Shown here: piece by piece, positions 17,170-26,689 of the stretch
How the letters are laid out: each line of letters starts with the position of its first letter
Numbering within the stretch: position 1 is the stretch's first letter
Origin: Bacteroidota bacterium
GTDB taxonomy: Bacteria; Bacteroidota; Bacteroidia; Bacteroidales; VadinHA17
Length of the DNA: 64,000 nt
Reading direction: 5' to 3'
NCBI GenBank assembly: GCA_016718875.1
Contig: JADKBL010000010.1
Location: forward strand, 32,090-96,089
The notes under the pieces: generated by a model
Databases searched by the model: none
What the model saw: the letters and a program-made list of their open reading frames with translations, nothing else
Told to the model about the DNA's origin: nothing
Translations under genes and position numbers: made by a program

Positions 17170-18615
17170 CTATCTCGTTCCTCCCGCCCACCATACATTT
17201 TCAGTGTATACATATGAACCATCGCCATATGCATCACGAATATTCTGATTGGTTGTCACATCCTCCGATCCATACGAATAACGCAAAGGAAATCTGTTTG
17301 AATTCAATGGATTATCCAGTGTGATAACATTATTACCCATTGCCCTGAGTCGTCTGTAATCATTATATGCTTCAATAGCCTCTTCTTCAAAAAATGCAAT
17401 GTATTTCTGATTCATAATTTCTGCCAGCGGACTGACAGTAAACCTGGACAGAACATCGTTAGTAAAATAATCTGCAGCATCATCTTCTGTGAGGCCAATA
17501 TTAACTTTCTGAAAGGCTGCAGATATTCCATTTTCCAGGGCGGTCCGTGCTGCAGGAAGATTATTCAACCTGGCATATGCTTCCGCTTTCAGGAATTCTA
17601 TCTCGTGATAGCTTAAAAGGTACGTCGGAGCAGAAACAGTGCTGATACCCGATATGGAGTATAATCCCTGTACCTGATTTGCCATACCATTTGGTGCAAA
17701 TACAAGTGCGCTTCCGGTACCGGGGTAGGGTATAAACAACACAGCATCCCTAGGATCATTCCTTTCAACAAGCTTATTGTGAAAACTCTCGCTTGCGCCA
17801 TAGTAATCCCTGTCCCTGAACATACAATAATACGGACTGAGTGTGGTACTGCCATTATAATGGAACTGAGCCTGTTCTGCAGCGGAAGCAAATGACTGGT
17901 TTGCAAATGCAATCACGTTTGCATAATTGGGATTCTTTAATGACAACCTCATTGTATAACGGGCTTTCAATCCCCATGCAAATTTCTTCCACATGTCAGG
18001 ATCACCACCATAAATCATATCCTGAGTTCCCAATGTTGGGTATATAGTTACTTTACCAAGATTTGCAATTGCATCATCAAGCATCTTAAAGATATCTGTG
18101 TAGATAGCTTCCTGCCTGTCAAGAACAGGTGTAAATATAACACCCGGCTTAAGTGCTTCCTTCCACGGAATATCTCCCATTGCATCTGTTAATGTAGCCA
18201 GGTTGTAAGCCGTTAGTATCTGTGCTATTCCAAGGGTATGATAATTACCTTCCTCCGATCCGTTATCCGAACATTTGTTAATAACCAGACTAAGGGAATA
18301 GAGGTTCGAATAGGCTGCAGTCCATGAATTATTATATGTTGTTGAACTTGAGGGCTGTGTCGACCTTATGTCAGCATTATAAAACTGACCCCATACACCT
18401 GTATTATGTTCCATATAGATGGAAGCAAAAAAGCCAAAATCACCTCCTGCAACATTGAATGCACTGTTTGTCATAACATCTGTAATTATCAACCTCGATG
18501 CCATTTCACTAGGATCATTTACATTGAAGTTGATTTCATCCATAACAGATTCAGAACAAGACCAGAGCATCATTGCCAGGATTATAACTGATAATATTTT
18601 TAACCGTTTTCTCAT
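17170..18615 (-). CDS. SusD/RagB-like nutrient-binding outer-membrane lipoprotein
   Basis: 481 residues with a lipoprotein signal (MLWSCSES, acylated Cys near 20). The sequence fits the SusD-like group: NNSWTAAYSNLYSLSLVINK, the TPR-like LTAYNLATLTDAMGDIPW, DRQEAIYTDIFKMLDDAIA, and the C-terminal EIEFLKAEAYARLNN and YIAFFEEEAIEAYNDYRRLR. SusD forms a lid over its SusC barrel and captures a ligand at the surface. The paired SusC lies 11 nt upstream in transcription order. The ligand is unknown; no glycosidase or peptidase accompanies the pair. Confidence 0.93.
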   Translation of the reverse strand: MRKRLKILSVIILAMMLWSCSESVMDEINFNVNDPSEMASRLIITDVMTNSAFNVAGGDFGFFASIYMEHNTGVWGQFYNADIRSTQPSSSTTYNNSWTAAYSNLYSLSLVINKCSDNGSEEGNYHTLGIAQILTAYNLATLTDAMGDIPWKEALKPGVIFTPVLDRQEAIYTDIFKMLDDAIANLGKVTIYPTLGTQDMIYGGDPDMWKKFAWGLKARYTMRLSLKNPNYANVIAFANQSFASAAEQAQFHYNGSTTLSPYYCMFRDRDYYGASESFHNKLVERNDPRDAVLFIPYPGTGSALVFAPNGMANQVQGLYSISGISTVSAPTYLLSYHEIEFLKAEAYARLNNLPAARTALENGISAAFQKVNIGLTEDDAADYFTNDVLSRFTVSPLAEIMNQKYIAFFEEEAIEAYNDYRRLRAMGNNVITLDNPLNSNRFPLRYSYGSEDVTTNQNIRDAYGDGSYVYTENVWWAGGTR

Positions 18616-18626
18616 GATGTGTCAAA

Positions 18627-21600
18627 TTAAAAAGTTAGATCTATATTAAACCCGAAGCTTGTTGTTTGTGGCACTGTGAACCTTTCAAAAGCTCCGCCCA
18701 TATTTGTATTACCCTGGCTCGATTCCGGATCAAGATTCGGTAGTGCGGTCCAGAGAAGTATGTTTCGTGCAAAGAGCGAAACACCAAGATTAACTCTGTC
18801 AAAAAGCTTACTGGGAGTTTTGTATCTCAAAGAAATCTCACGAAGCTTCACGAAAGAATTGTCGTAGATATAGAACTCATCAATATTTGTAAGAATATTG
18901 GTATGAAGACTCTGCAGTGCAAGTATATCATTAGGTCCTCCGCGTGCTATGTCATTGGGTGTGCCATCGCGTTTTACCCCGTCGAAGATAAATGTCGATT
19001 CCCGGTCTTCAGTTCTGGCCGACAAGCCGTAATAGTCAAGAAGGCCATTACTGCCTGAGTACATCTGGCCTCCCTGCTTCCATTCTAAAAGAGCGTTTAG
19101 TGACCAGTTCTTATAACTGAAATCTGAACCGCCGCCAAGGATAAAATCAGGTGATACCTTTCCAATTACATCAGGCTCTCCCTGAAGCGGGAATCCATAA
19201 TTGGGTGATGATGGATCATCCTCAACAACAATTTTTCCGGCATCATTCCTGAGGAATGAATCACCATAAATAACTGGATAAGTATCACCAATACCTGCTC
19301 TTACCTGCGGAGTTGTGAAGCCTCCGATAAATATGCTTTCAACTCCCGAAGCTAGCTCATCAACATAGTTGTCGATTTTTGCAAAATTAAAGTTGAAACT
19401 CCAGGAATAGTTTGCAGTCTCAATGGGAGTTATATTCAAAACAACTTCATGACTGAGCGTGTGCACCTTTCCTCCGTTCATAACGAGTGACCGGATGCCT
19501 GTGGAACCTGCAAGGGGAATTGAAAAAATCTGGTCGACAACATTCTGACGTGAAAAGGTATAATCAATACCCAGTCTGTTCTGAAAAAACCTTATTTCTG
19601 CACCAGTCTCAATCGATCTTGTATTCTGAGGAACAAGTTTCGGGTCATACTGGACATTGTTTGGAATATAAGAACTTACACCTCCGATAGGGTATTGAAT
19701 CGGAGTACCTGTCCACCAGCCGCCTGCATAATTAAGATTAGTAGGAGTTGTAAAATAATTGGGAACATATGTCCCTGCCTGTCCTACCTCCGCATAAGAG
19801 AGCCTTATTTTGGTGTAAGGGAACCCCGGATTGGATTTGAGAGCTTCAAGTTCTGAAAGTACAAAACTGGTTGCAACGGACGGATAAAAGAATGATCTGT
19901 TATTTGTCGGCATAGATGAAACTATATCATTTCTTCCTGTAGCGGTAATGAAAAAGATCGATTTATATCCAAGTGACAAACTACCAAAAAAGCCCACTGT
20001 GCGGTTTTGATTACGCGATTCGTTAGCAGTCACAGTATTGGCATTCCTGATATGTGCCCATCCGCCAAAATTGAAATTCTCTCCATGCTCACTATAAGTC
20101 TTTTGCTTATTGTGATCAAATTCATTTCCGATCATTGCTCCGAAATTCAGGGATTCATTTATGTCCCAATCGTAATTTAAAGTGAACAATGAGTTAACAG
20201 TCATTGATGTAATTCCATAATTATCAATCATTCCTGTTGTACCGGCATGACCGTACTCAAAAATATCCTGATAATTTGTTGTATATGAATCTGTACCAAG
20301 CTGATATCTGGCTTTCAGTTTCATATCGGAGCTTAGCTTTGCATCATAAACGATATGTGCATTGCCGAAAAAGCGATCAGTCTTTTCATTAAAATTTGTA
20401 TGTTTAGCTGACCAGTATGGGTTATCCCAGCTTCCGCCACGGTAATAGATCTGTGAGTATATATCTCCAGGAGTAAAATTAGGATAGTCTTTTAGGTTAT
20501 AACTAAGGGGTGCTCCAAGTACACCTGCCAGCGCTGCGTCATTTGCAGTCGGGAGTTTGTCAATATCTGTCCTTGAGAAATTTGAGTTAAACCCTGTTGT
20601 AAAGTTTTTTCCAAACTTTCTTTCAGCAGATGCTTTTGCATTCCATCTGTTCATTCCGGATCCCAAAGCCACTCCACTCTGTGAAGTCTGGCTCAAACCA
20701 AGGGCATAGTTACCGCCATCTGATGCCTGTGTTATACTTGCATTATTGGTGGCTGAATAACCGGTCCGGAAATATCTGTCCCAGTTATTGTACACCTGTG
20801 GAGTAACCCATGGATCGGGAACCAGACCCAGCTCCAGCTGAGGAACCCTGAATTTTCCGGGATGTCCGTTTACATTACCTCCATAGGTTGGGTCATCAGG
20901 AAGATTTGTAATTTTCGGACCCCATGACAATGACGAATTAGGTACATATCTGCCATTGGAACCCTGGGCATATGTTGTCTGATAATCGGGAGTACGTGAA
21001 ACCTGCGAAAAAGCACTTGTATGTGAAATTGATACTACAGGTTTACCTATGGCATTATTACGTCCGCTTTTCGTTGTAATGATAATAACTCCATTCGAAG
21101 CACGAATCCCGTAAAGAGCTGCAGCTGCCTGACCCTTGAGGACATTAATACTCTCAATATCAGCAGGGTTAAGGTCCACTGCACGGTTGGATATATCAGA
21201 TCCTGATACACCGTAGCCTACCGTACTGAAGTCTCCGTTTGTCCCCGATTGAATATCAGCCGTTGATGCAATTGGCATTCCGTCAACAACATACAGAGGT
21301 GTATTATTGCCGGTAAATGAACGTGAACCTCTGATTACTATCTGGGAGGAGGCACCTGGCATACCGCTCGAAGGCTTAATATCAATACCTGATATCTTGC
21401 CCTGCATCGCACCTGCAAGGTCAGTATTGGCTGCACGTTCTATTACATCACTTTTTACATCCTGAACTGCATATCCAATCGCTTTCTTTTCGCGTGAAAC
21501 TCCAAGAGCAGTTACAACTACCTCTTCCAGACCGAGAACATCCGGATCCATAAGTACATTGAATACAAGATTATTCCCGATTTCAACCTCCTGTCTCTTC

Positions 21601-21836
21601 ATTCCTATATAGGTAAAAACAAGAGTTTTAGCCTCCGGAGGAATAACAAGAGCAAATTTCCCGTCAATACCGGTAGTGGTACCAACAGTGGTACCTGCTA
21701 CAAATACTGACACTCCCGGCATTGCTCCTTCTCCCTGTACAGAGGAGGTAACAGTTCCGGCTACAGTTCTTTGCTGACCAGCCACTGATAGCAGCGCTCC
21801 GCAAAAAACAAAAAACATTAAGAGAATTCTTCTCAT
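18627..21836 (-). CDS. SusC/RagA-family TonB-linked outer-membrane transporter
   Basis: 1069 residues. After a signal peptide (about 1-20) comes a CarboxypepD_reg-like domain (VAGTVTSSVQGEGAMPGVSV to about 100), the plug domain with LEEVVVTALGVSREKKAIGY and TPLYVVDGMPI, then a 22-strand barrel ending in phenylalanine-rich TTSFGFNIDLTF, the usual barrel C-terminus. It imports large ligands in a TonB/ExbBD-dependent way with the SusD next to it. It is first in a three-gene minus-strand operon. No regulator or enzyme is attached, so the substrate stays open. Confidence 0.95.
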   Translation of the reverse strand: MRRILLMFFVFCGALLSVAGQQRTVAGTVTSSVQGEGAMPGVSVFVAGTTVGTTTGIDGKFALVIPPEAKTLVFTYIGMKRQEVEIGNNLVFNVLMDPDVLGLEEVVVTALGVSREKKAIGYAVQDVKSDVIERAANTDLAGAMQGKISGIDIKPSSGMPGASSQIVIRGSRSFTGNNTPLYVVDGMPIASTADIQSGTNGDFSTVGYGVSGSDISNRAVDLNPADIESINVLKGQAAAALYGIRASNGVIIITTKSGRNNAIGKPVVSISHTSAFSQVSRTPDYQTTYAQGSNGRYVPNSSLSWGPKITNLPDDPTYGGNVNGHPGKFRVPQLELGLVPDPWVTPQVYNNWDRYFRTGYSATNNASITQASDGGNYALGLSQTSQSGVALGSGMNRWNAKASAERKFGKNFTTGFNSNFSRTDIDKLPTANDAALAGVLGAPLSYNLKDYPNFTPGDIYSQIYYRGGSWDNPYWSAKHTNFNEKTDRFFGNAHIVYDAKLSSDMKLKARYQLGTDSYTTNYQDIFEYGHAGTTGMIDNYGITSMTVNSLFTLNYDWDINESLNFGAMIGNEFDHNKQKTYSEHGENFNFGGWAHIRNANTVTANESRNQNRTVGFFGSLSLGYKSIFFITATGRNDIVSSMPTNNRSFFYPSVATSFVLSELEALKSNPGFPYTKIRLSYAEVGQAGTYVPNYFTTPTNLNYAGGWWTGTPIQYPIGGVSSYIPNNVQYDPKLVPQNTRSIETGAEIRFFQNRLGIDYTFSRQNVVDQIFSIPLAGSTGIRSLVMNGGKVHTLSHEVVLNITPIETANYSWSFNFNFAKIDNYVDELASGVESIFIGGFTTPQVRAGIGDTYPVIYGDSFLRNDAGKIVVEDDPSSPNYGFPLQGEPDVIGKVSPDFILGGGSDFSYKNWSLNALLEWKQGGQMYSGSNGLLDYYGLSARTEDRESTFIFDGVKRDGTPNDIARGGPNDILALQSLHTNILTNIDEFYIYDNSFVKLREISLRYKTPSKLFDRVNLGVSLFARNILLWTALPNLDPESSQGNTNMGGAFERFTVPQTTSFGFNIDLTF

Positions 21837-22067
21837 AGCTTTAATTTTAGGTTAAGAATTAAGTATCATTGGAAATCCATGATCTTCAGCCTGCATACGC
21901 AAACACCGATCATTTCATGCCATAAGCAAGTTAAGAAGGGAATTTCAGTTCATACTGCAACAATCTACAATCAGCATAAATGGCTTTACAAATGCCGGGT
22001 TTCAGCCAACAGCACTGTTTTTTAATTAACACTGACCCAAGTACAGAAAGACTATACTTTTTTTAGC

Positions 22068-22075
22068 TATTTTTG
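22068..22075 (+). promoter_or_regulatory. Candidate -7 element for dnaE
   Basis: TATTTTTG matches TAnnTTTG, 34 nt before the dnaE ATG at 22110. Confidence 0.5.
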
Positions 22076-22109
22076 TGAAAGATCAAACCCTAAAATTTTA
22101 AATCATTCC

Positions 22110-25100
22110 ATGTCCGGATTTGCACACTTACATGTTCATACTCAATACTCTATCCTTGATGGAGCCTCAAGCATACCCCTGCTTATTGAAAGGGTTAAAG
22201 AACTTGGCATGGATGCTGTTGCAATCACTGATCATGGCAATATGTTTGGGGTCAAGGAGTTCCATAATAATGCTACAAAAAGGGTATCAAACCAATAATT
22301 GGTTGTGAAATTTATGTCGCAAAAAGGTCACTCGCTGATGCGAGCACAAAGGAGGACCGTTCCGGGGACCATCTTATACTTCTCGCAAAAAACCTTAAAG
22401 GTTACAAGAACCTCATCAAACTTGTTTCGACAGCATGGATAAAAGGCTTTTATTACCGCCCAAGGATTGACAAGGAGCTCCTTGCAAAACACAGTGAAGG
22501 GCTCATTGCCTCATCTGCCTGTCTGGCCGGCGAAATACAGGACGAAATACTTAATGGAACCATTGCCGGTGCAGAAGCAGTTCTGAAGAATTATACCGAC
22601 ATCTTTGGTGAGGATTTTTACCTGGAAATACAACGCCACGAAACATATGACCCTGAAGCTGACAGATCTGCCTTCCCCCTCCAGCAAAAGGTGATCGAAG
22701 CCTTCCGCAGGCTTTCATCCAAATATAATGTGAAGATCATTGCATCTAATGATGTTCACTTTGTAAATGCAGATGACGCAGAGGCACACGACAGATTAAT
22801 TTGCATCAATACCGCAAAGGATATTGACGATCCAAACAGGCTCAGGTATTCAAAACAGGAATATGTAAAAAGTGAAGAGGAAATGCGTGCCATCTTCAGT
22901 GATATCCCTGAAGCAATTGATAATGTTGCAGAGCTTGTAGGAAAGGTAGAGAAATATAAGCTGGACCATGATCCCATCATGCCTGATTTTGAACTTCCGG
23001 AAGGTTATACAGATAATGATGAATACCTTAAGTTCCTGACATATCTGGGAGCTAAGGCAAGATGGGGAACTCTCACTAATGAGCATACAGACAGGCTCGA
23101 TTTCGAGCTGGAAATGATTGCCAAAATGGGGTTCCCCGGTTATTTTCTTATAGTTCAGGATTTTCTGCGTGCAGCCAGGGAAATGGGTGTATCCGTAGGA
23201 CCAGGCAGAGGTTCAGCAGCAGGTTCAGCTGTTGCCTATGCCCTGAGAATAACCGACATCGATCCAATAAAATATGGTCTGCTGTTTGAGCGCTTCCTGA
23301 ATCTCGACCGTATTTCAATGCCTGATATCGATATCGATTTTGATGAAGACGGACGTGATTCGGTTCTGAAATATGTTGTCAATAAATATGGGCACGATAA
23401 GGTTGCCCACATAATCACTTTCGGATCAATGGCTGCAAAAATGGCCATAAGGGATGTTGCAAGGGTACAAAAGCTTCCACTTCCTGATGCTGACAGGCTG
23501 GCTAAGCTTGTACCTGAACGACCGGGAATAACCCTGGCTGATGCATATAATGAAGTTCCTGAACTGGCCAAAGAGAGGGAATCATCAAACAGACTTATTG
23601 CACAGACTCTCAAATATGCTCAGGTACTTGAAGGATCGGTCAGGCAGACAGGAGTACACGCGTGCGGAATAATTATCGGCAAAGAATCACTCGATAACTA
23701 TATTCCTCTCTGTACGGCAAAAGATACCGACCTGTATGCCACACAGTTCGATGGAAGCCATGTGGAGTCAGTCGGGCTGCTGAAAATGGATTTCCTTGGT
23801 CTGAAAACACTGTCGATAATCAAGGATGCAATTGAAAATATCAAAAAGTCAAAAGGTATTTCCATAGATATTGACAACCTTCCCCTGGATGACAAAAAAA
23901 CCTATGAACTCTTCAGCAACGGGGAGACAACCGGTATCTTCCAGTTTGAATCCCCGGGGATGAAAAGGTATCTGCGCGACCTTAAGCCAAACAGGTTAGA
24001 GGATCTTATAGCTATGAATGCCCTCTACCGGCCCGGCCCAATGGAGTATATTCCAAAATTTATTAAAAGGAAGCATGGACAGGAAAAAATCGATTACCCT
24101 ATTCCTGTTATGGAGAAGTATCTTGATGACACATACGGAATTACTGTTTACCAGGAACAGGTGATGCTTCTTTCCCAGTCTCTCGGCGGATTCACAAAAG
24201 GACAGGCTGACTCCCTCAGGAAAGCCATGGGAAAAAAGAAGCGGTCAATCATGGACGAGATGAAGCTTATGTTCCAGGAAGGTTGTGCAAAAAATGGCTA
24301 TGATGAAACCACTGTAAATAAAATATGGCAGGACTGGGAAGCATTTGCCCAATATGCATTCAATAAATCGCACTCAACATGCTATGCTCTTGTTGCATTC
24401 CAGACCGGTTACCTCAAGGCTAATTATCCTGCCGAATATATGGCAGCTGTGCTCAGCCGTAATATAAGTGATATCAAGAAGATCACAACTTTCATGGATG
24501 AGACCCGCAGGATGGGGATGGATGTGCTGGGTCCTGATGTGAATGAAAGTAATGTTAAGTTCACCGTAAACAAGGACGGCAATATCAGATTCGGTCTGGG
24601 GGCAATAAAGGGAGTTGGAGAAGCAGCAGTTCTTCAGCTCATAGAAGAACGGGAAAAGAACGGAATATACAGTGACATATATAATCTTGTTGAAAGAGTA
24701 AACCTTAACTCATTAAACAAGAAAAACCTTGAGGCAATGGCAGTTGCAGGGGCATTTGACTGTTTCACCTCAATGACCAGAGCCCAGTATTTCTCACTCG
24801 ACACAAAAGGATCAAGCTTCATTGAAAGCCTCATCAGATATGGAAATACTGCAAAAACGATTAAAAGTTCGAGCCAGCATTCCCTTTTTGGAGATGCGGG
24901 TGGATTCGATATGGTAAAACCTGAACCTGCTCAATGTCCCGACTGGCCAAAGCTGGAAAAACTAAACAGGGAGAAAGAAGTTATAGGAATCTATCTTTCA
25001 TCACATCCTCTTGATGACTTCAGACTTGAGATAAGTACCTTCACAAATGCCACTCTTGCTGACCTGCAGAACCTCAGGGACTGGCTGGATAGAGATGTAG

Positions 25101-25594
25101 TGGTAGCAGGAATGGTTACTGACACAAGGAATGGTATTGGAAAGAATGGCAAACCTTATGGATCATTCACAATTCAGGATTATACAGATTCCTTCAGATT
25201 TATGCTGTTCGACAAAGAATATGTTGAGAACAGCAAATTTTGTGTAATAGGCTATTACCTGCTTATTACCGGAAGGGTCCAGGTCAGAAGATTCAAGGAT
25301 GATGAAATTGAGTTTAAAATAAAGAAAATAAACCTCCTTTCAAGTGTAAAGGACGAGCTGATAAAATCAGTTACTCTCAAGATAGATCCTGCTGATATCA
25401 GCCATGAAATGATACATGAACTTAAAGAGCTGGTTATGGAAAACAAAGGCGAAACTGAGTTGCGCTTTCTTTTCATTAACGGCGAGGACAGGATTTCATT
25501 ACCAATGTTTTCAAGGACCTACAGGGTGCGGCTTAATAATGAATTAATATCATTCCTCGACGACTTTCCGGGTATAGAATATAAAGTTAATTAG
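22110..25594 (+). pseudogene. dnaE: DNA polymerase III alpha subunit, one-base frameshift near the 5' end
   Basis: About 1161 residues once joined. The first frame (22110 to ~22280) gives the PHP start FAHLHVHTQYSILDGAS and AITDHGNMFG. The frame then breaks in an A5 run (22277-22281), where one more A would restore KGIKPIIGCEIYVA and everything downstream. The rest is intact: the PHP remainder, GPGRGSAAGSAVAYAL, the catalytic PDIDIDFDEDGRD, then RPGPMEYIPKFIKRK and a C-terminal OB region. It is the replicative polymerase and should be essential, so a sequencing error in the A run is more likely than a pseudogene. trxA follows 44 nt downstream. Confidence 0.9.
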
Positions 25595-25595
25595 C

Positions 25596-25603
25596 TATAT
25601 TTG
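25596..25603 (+). promoter_or_regulatory. Candidate -7 element for trxA
   Basis: TATATTTG matches TAnnTTTG right after the dnaE stop, 35 nt before the trxA ATG. Confidence 0.5.
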
Positions 25604-25638
25604 CCACGGACCTGTAAGTATCAATAAAACTATATATT

Positions 25639-25956
25639 ATGGCATTAGCAGTAGACGACAGCAACTTTGATAAAATAGTAGTCAAATCCACAAAACCTGT
25701 TATGGTTGACTTCTGGGCTGAATGGTGCGGCCCCTGCAGAATGATTGCTCCAATTATAGAGGAAATATCTAAAGAATATTCCGAAAGAGCACTCGTGGTT
25801 AAATGTGATGTTGATAACAGTCCGGGGGTGGCCGCAAAATTTGGCATCAGAAATATCCCTACAGTTCTCTATTTCAAGGATGGAAAAGTTGCAGACAAAC
25901 AGGTTGGAGCTGTGCCGAAAAACAACTTTGTTTCAAAATTGAATGCTCTCTTATAG
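25639..25956 (+). CDS. trxA: Thioredoxin
   Basis: 105 residues, the standard length of thioredoxin 1. The redox site WCGPC is at residues 29-33 within VDFWAEWCGPCRM, and the cis-proline loop appears as IRNIPTVLYFKDG. It reduces disulfides of cytoplasmic proteins using thioredoxin reductase. No signal peptide. It follows dnaE and ends with TAG, as dnaE does, showing TAG is a normal stop here. Confidence 0.96.
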   Translation: MALAVDDSNFDKIVVKSTKPVMVDFWAEWCGPCRMIAPIIEEISKEYSERALVVKCDVDNSPGVAAKFGIRNIPTVLYFKDGKVADKQVGAVPKNNFVSKLNALL

Positions 25957-26003
25957 AATAATTAATTTATAATAGTAAGCGATACTCAAACGACTGCTTT
26001 CTT

Positions 26004-26085
26004 TACCCCTAAATCCCCCAGGGGGGACTTATAGAAAATCCGTGGATTTAAAGCCCCCCTTGGGGGGTTTGGGGGTAAAATCGAT
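26004..26085. repeat. Interspersed palindromic repeat, copy B
   Basis: Second copy of the core found at 16197-16274: ACCCCTAAATCCCCC on the left, GGGGGTTTGGGGGTAAAAT on the right, with the same CCCCC/GGGGG inner stems. The outer GAGACTG flank of copy A is not clearly present. It separates trxA from the LOG gene and could also act as a transcription terminator. Confidence 0.8.
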
Positions 26086-26113
26086 CATTTAATGTAGCTC
26101 CTTTAATCCCATT

Positions 26114-26689
26114 ATGACAGTCTGTATCTTTGCTTCATCCAGCAGCCGCATAAATAATGAATACGCTTTGGCTGCAACAGAACTTGGGGCTCTTCTTGCA
26201 AAAGCCGGCATGGATGTGGTGTTTGGCGGAGGCGGCATAGGTCTTATGGGAAAACTTGCCGATTCTGTTTTAAAAAATAACGGAAAAATAACCGGAGTAA
26301 TACCCGGATTTATGAAAGAAGAGGGATGGGATCACCCCGGAGTTACAAAGATGATAATAACTCCCGACATGGGTGAACGCAAGAAGCAGATGCTTACCCT
26401 GTCCGATGCAGTTGTCGCATTACCCGGCGGTGTAGGAACTCTTGAAGAACTTACTGAAGCCATTACACTCAAACAGCTGGGCCTCTTTAAAGGATCAATT
26501 ATTATTCTGAATACACTTGACTTTTACAAGTCTCTCCTAGAGTTCCTCGATAATATGGTAGCAGGTGAGTTCCTGAGATTTGAACACAAAGGTATCTGGC
26601 AGATTGCCTCTACCCCTGAGGAAGTTATGGATTATCTGGATAAAAATGAGACCTGGATCCATGATCCGCGAAGCATCGCAAAGATCTAA
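26114..26689 (+). CDS. LOG-family nucleotide phosphoribohydrolase (TIGR00730 type)
   Basis: 191 residues with a Rossmann-like lysine-decarboxylase-like fold. The motifs FGGGGIGLMGKLAD near residue 38 and PGGVGTLEELTE near residue 96 define the LOG family, which releases free bases from nucleoside 5'-monophosphates, best known for cytokinin activation. In bacteria without cytokinin it may serve nucleotide salvage or clean-up. Its stop codon overlaps that of the convergent propeller-SpoIIE gene by three bases (26686-26689). Confidence 0.92.
   Translation: MTVCIFASSSSRINNEYALAATELGALLAKAGMDVVFGGGGIGLMGKLADSVLKNNGKITGVIPGFMKEEGWDHPGVTKMIITPDMGERKKQMLTLSDAVVALPGGVGTLEELTEAITLKQLGLFKGSIIILNTLDFYKSLLEFLDNMVAGEFLRFEHKGIWQIASTPEEVMDYLDKNETWIHDPRSIAKI

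Noticed and set aside
22120..22308. Second open frame overlapping the dnaE start
   Set aside because: It is the shifted reading of the same DNA with no conserved motifs.
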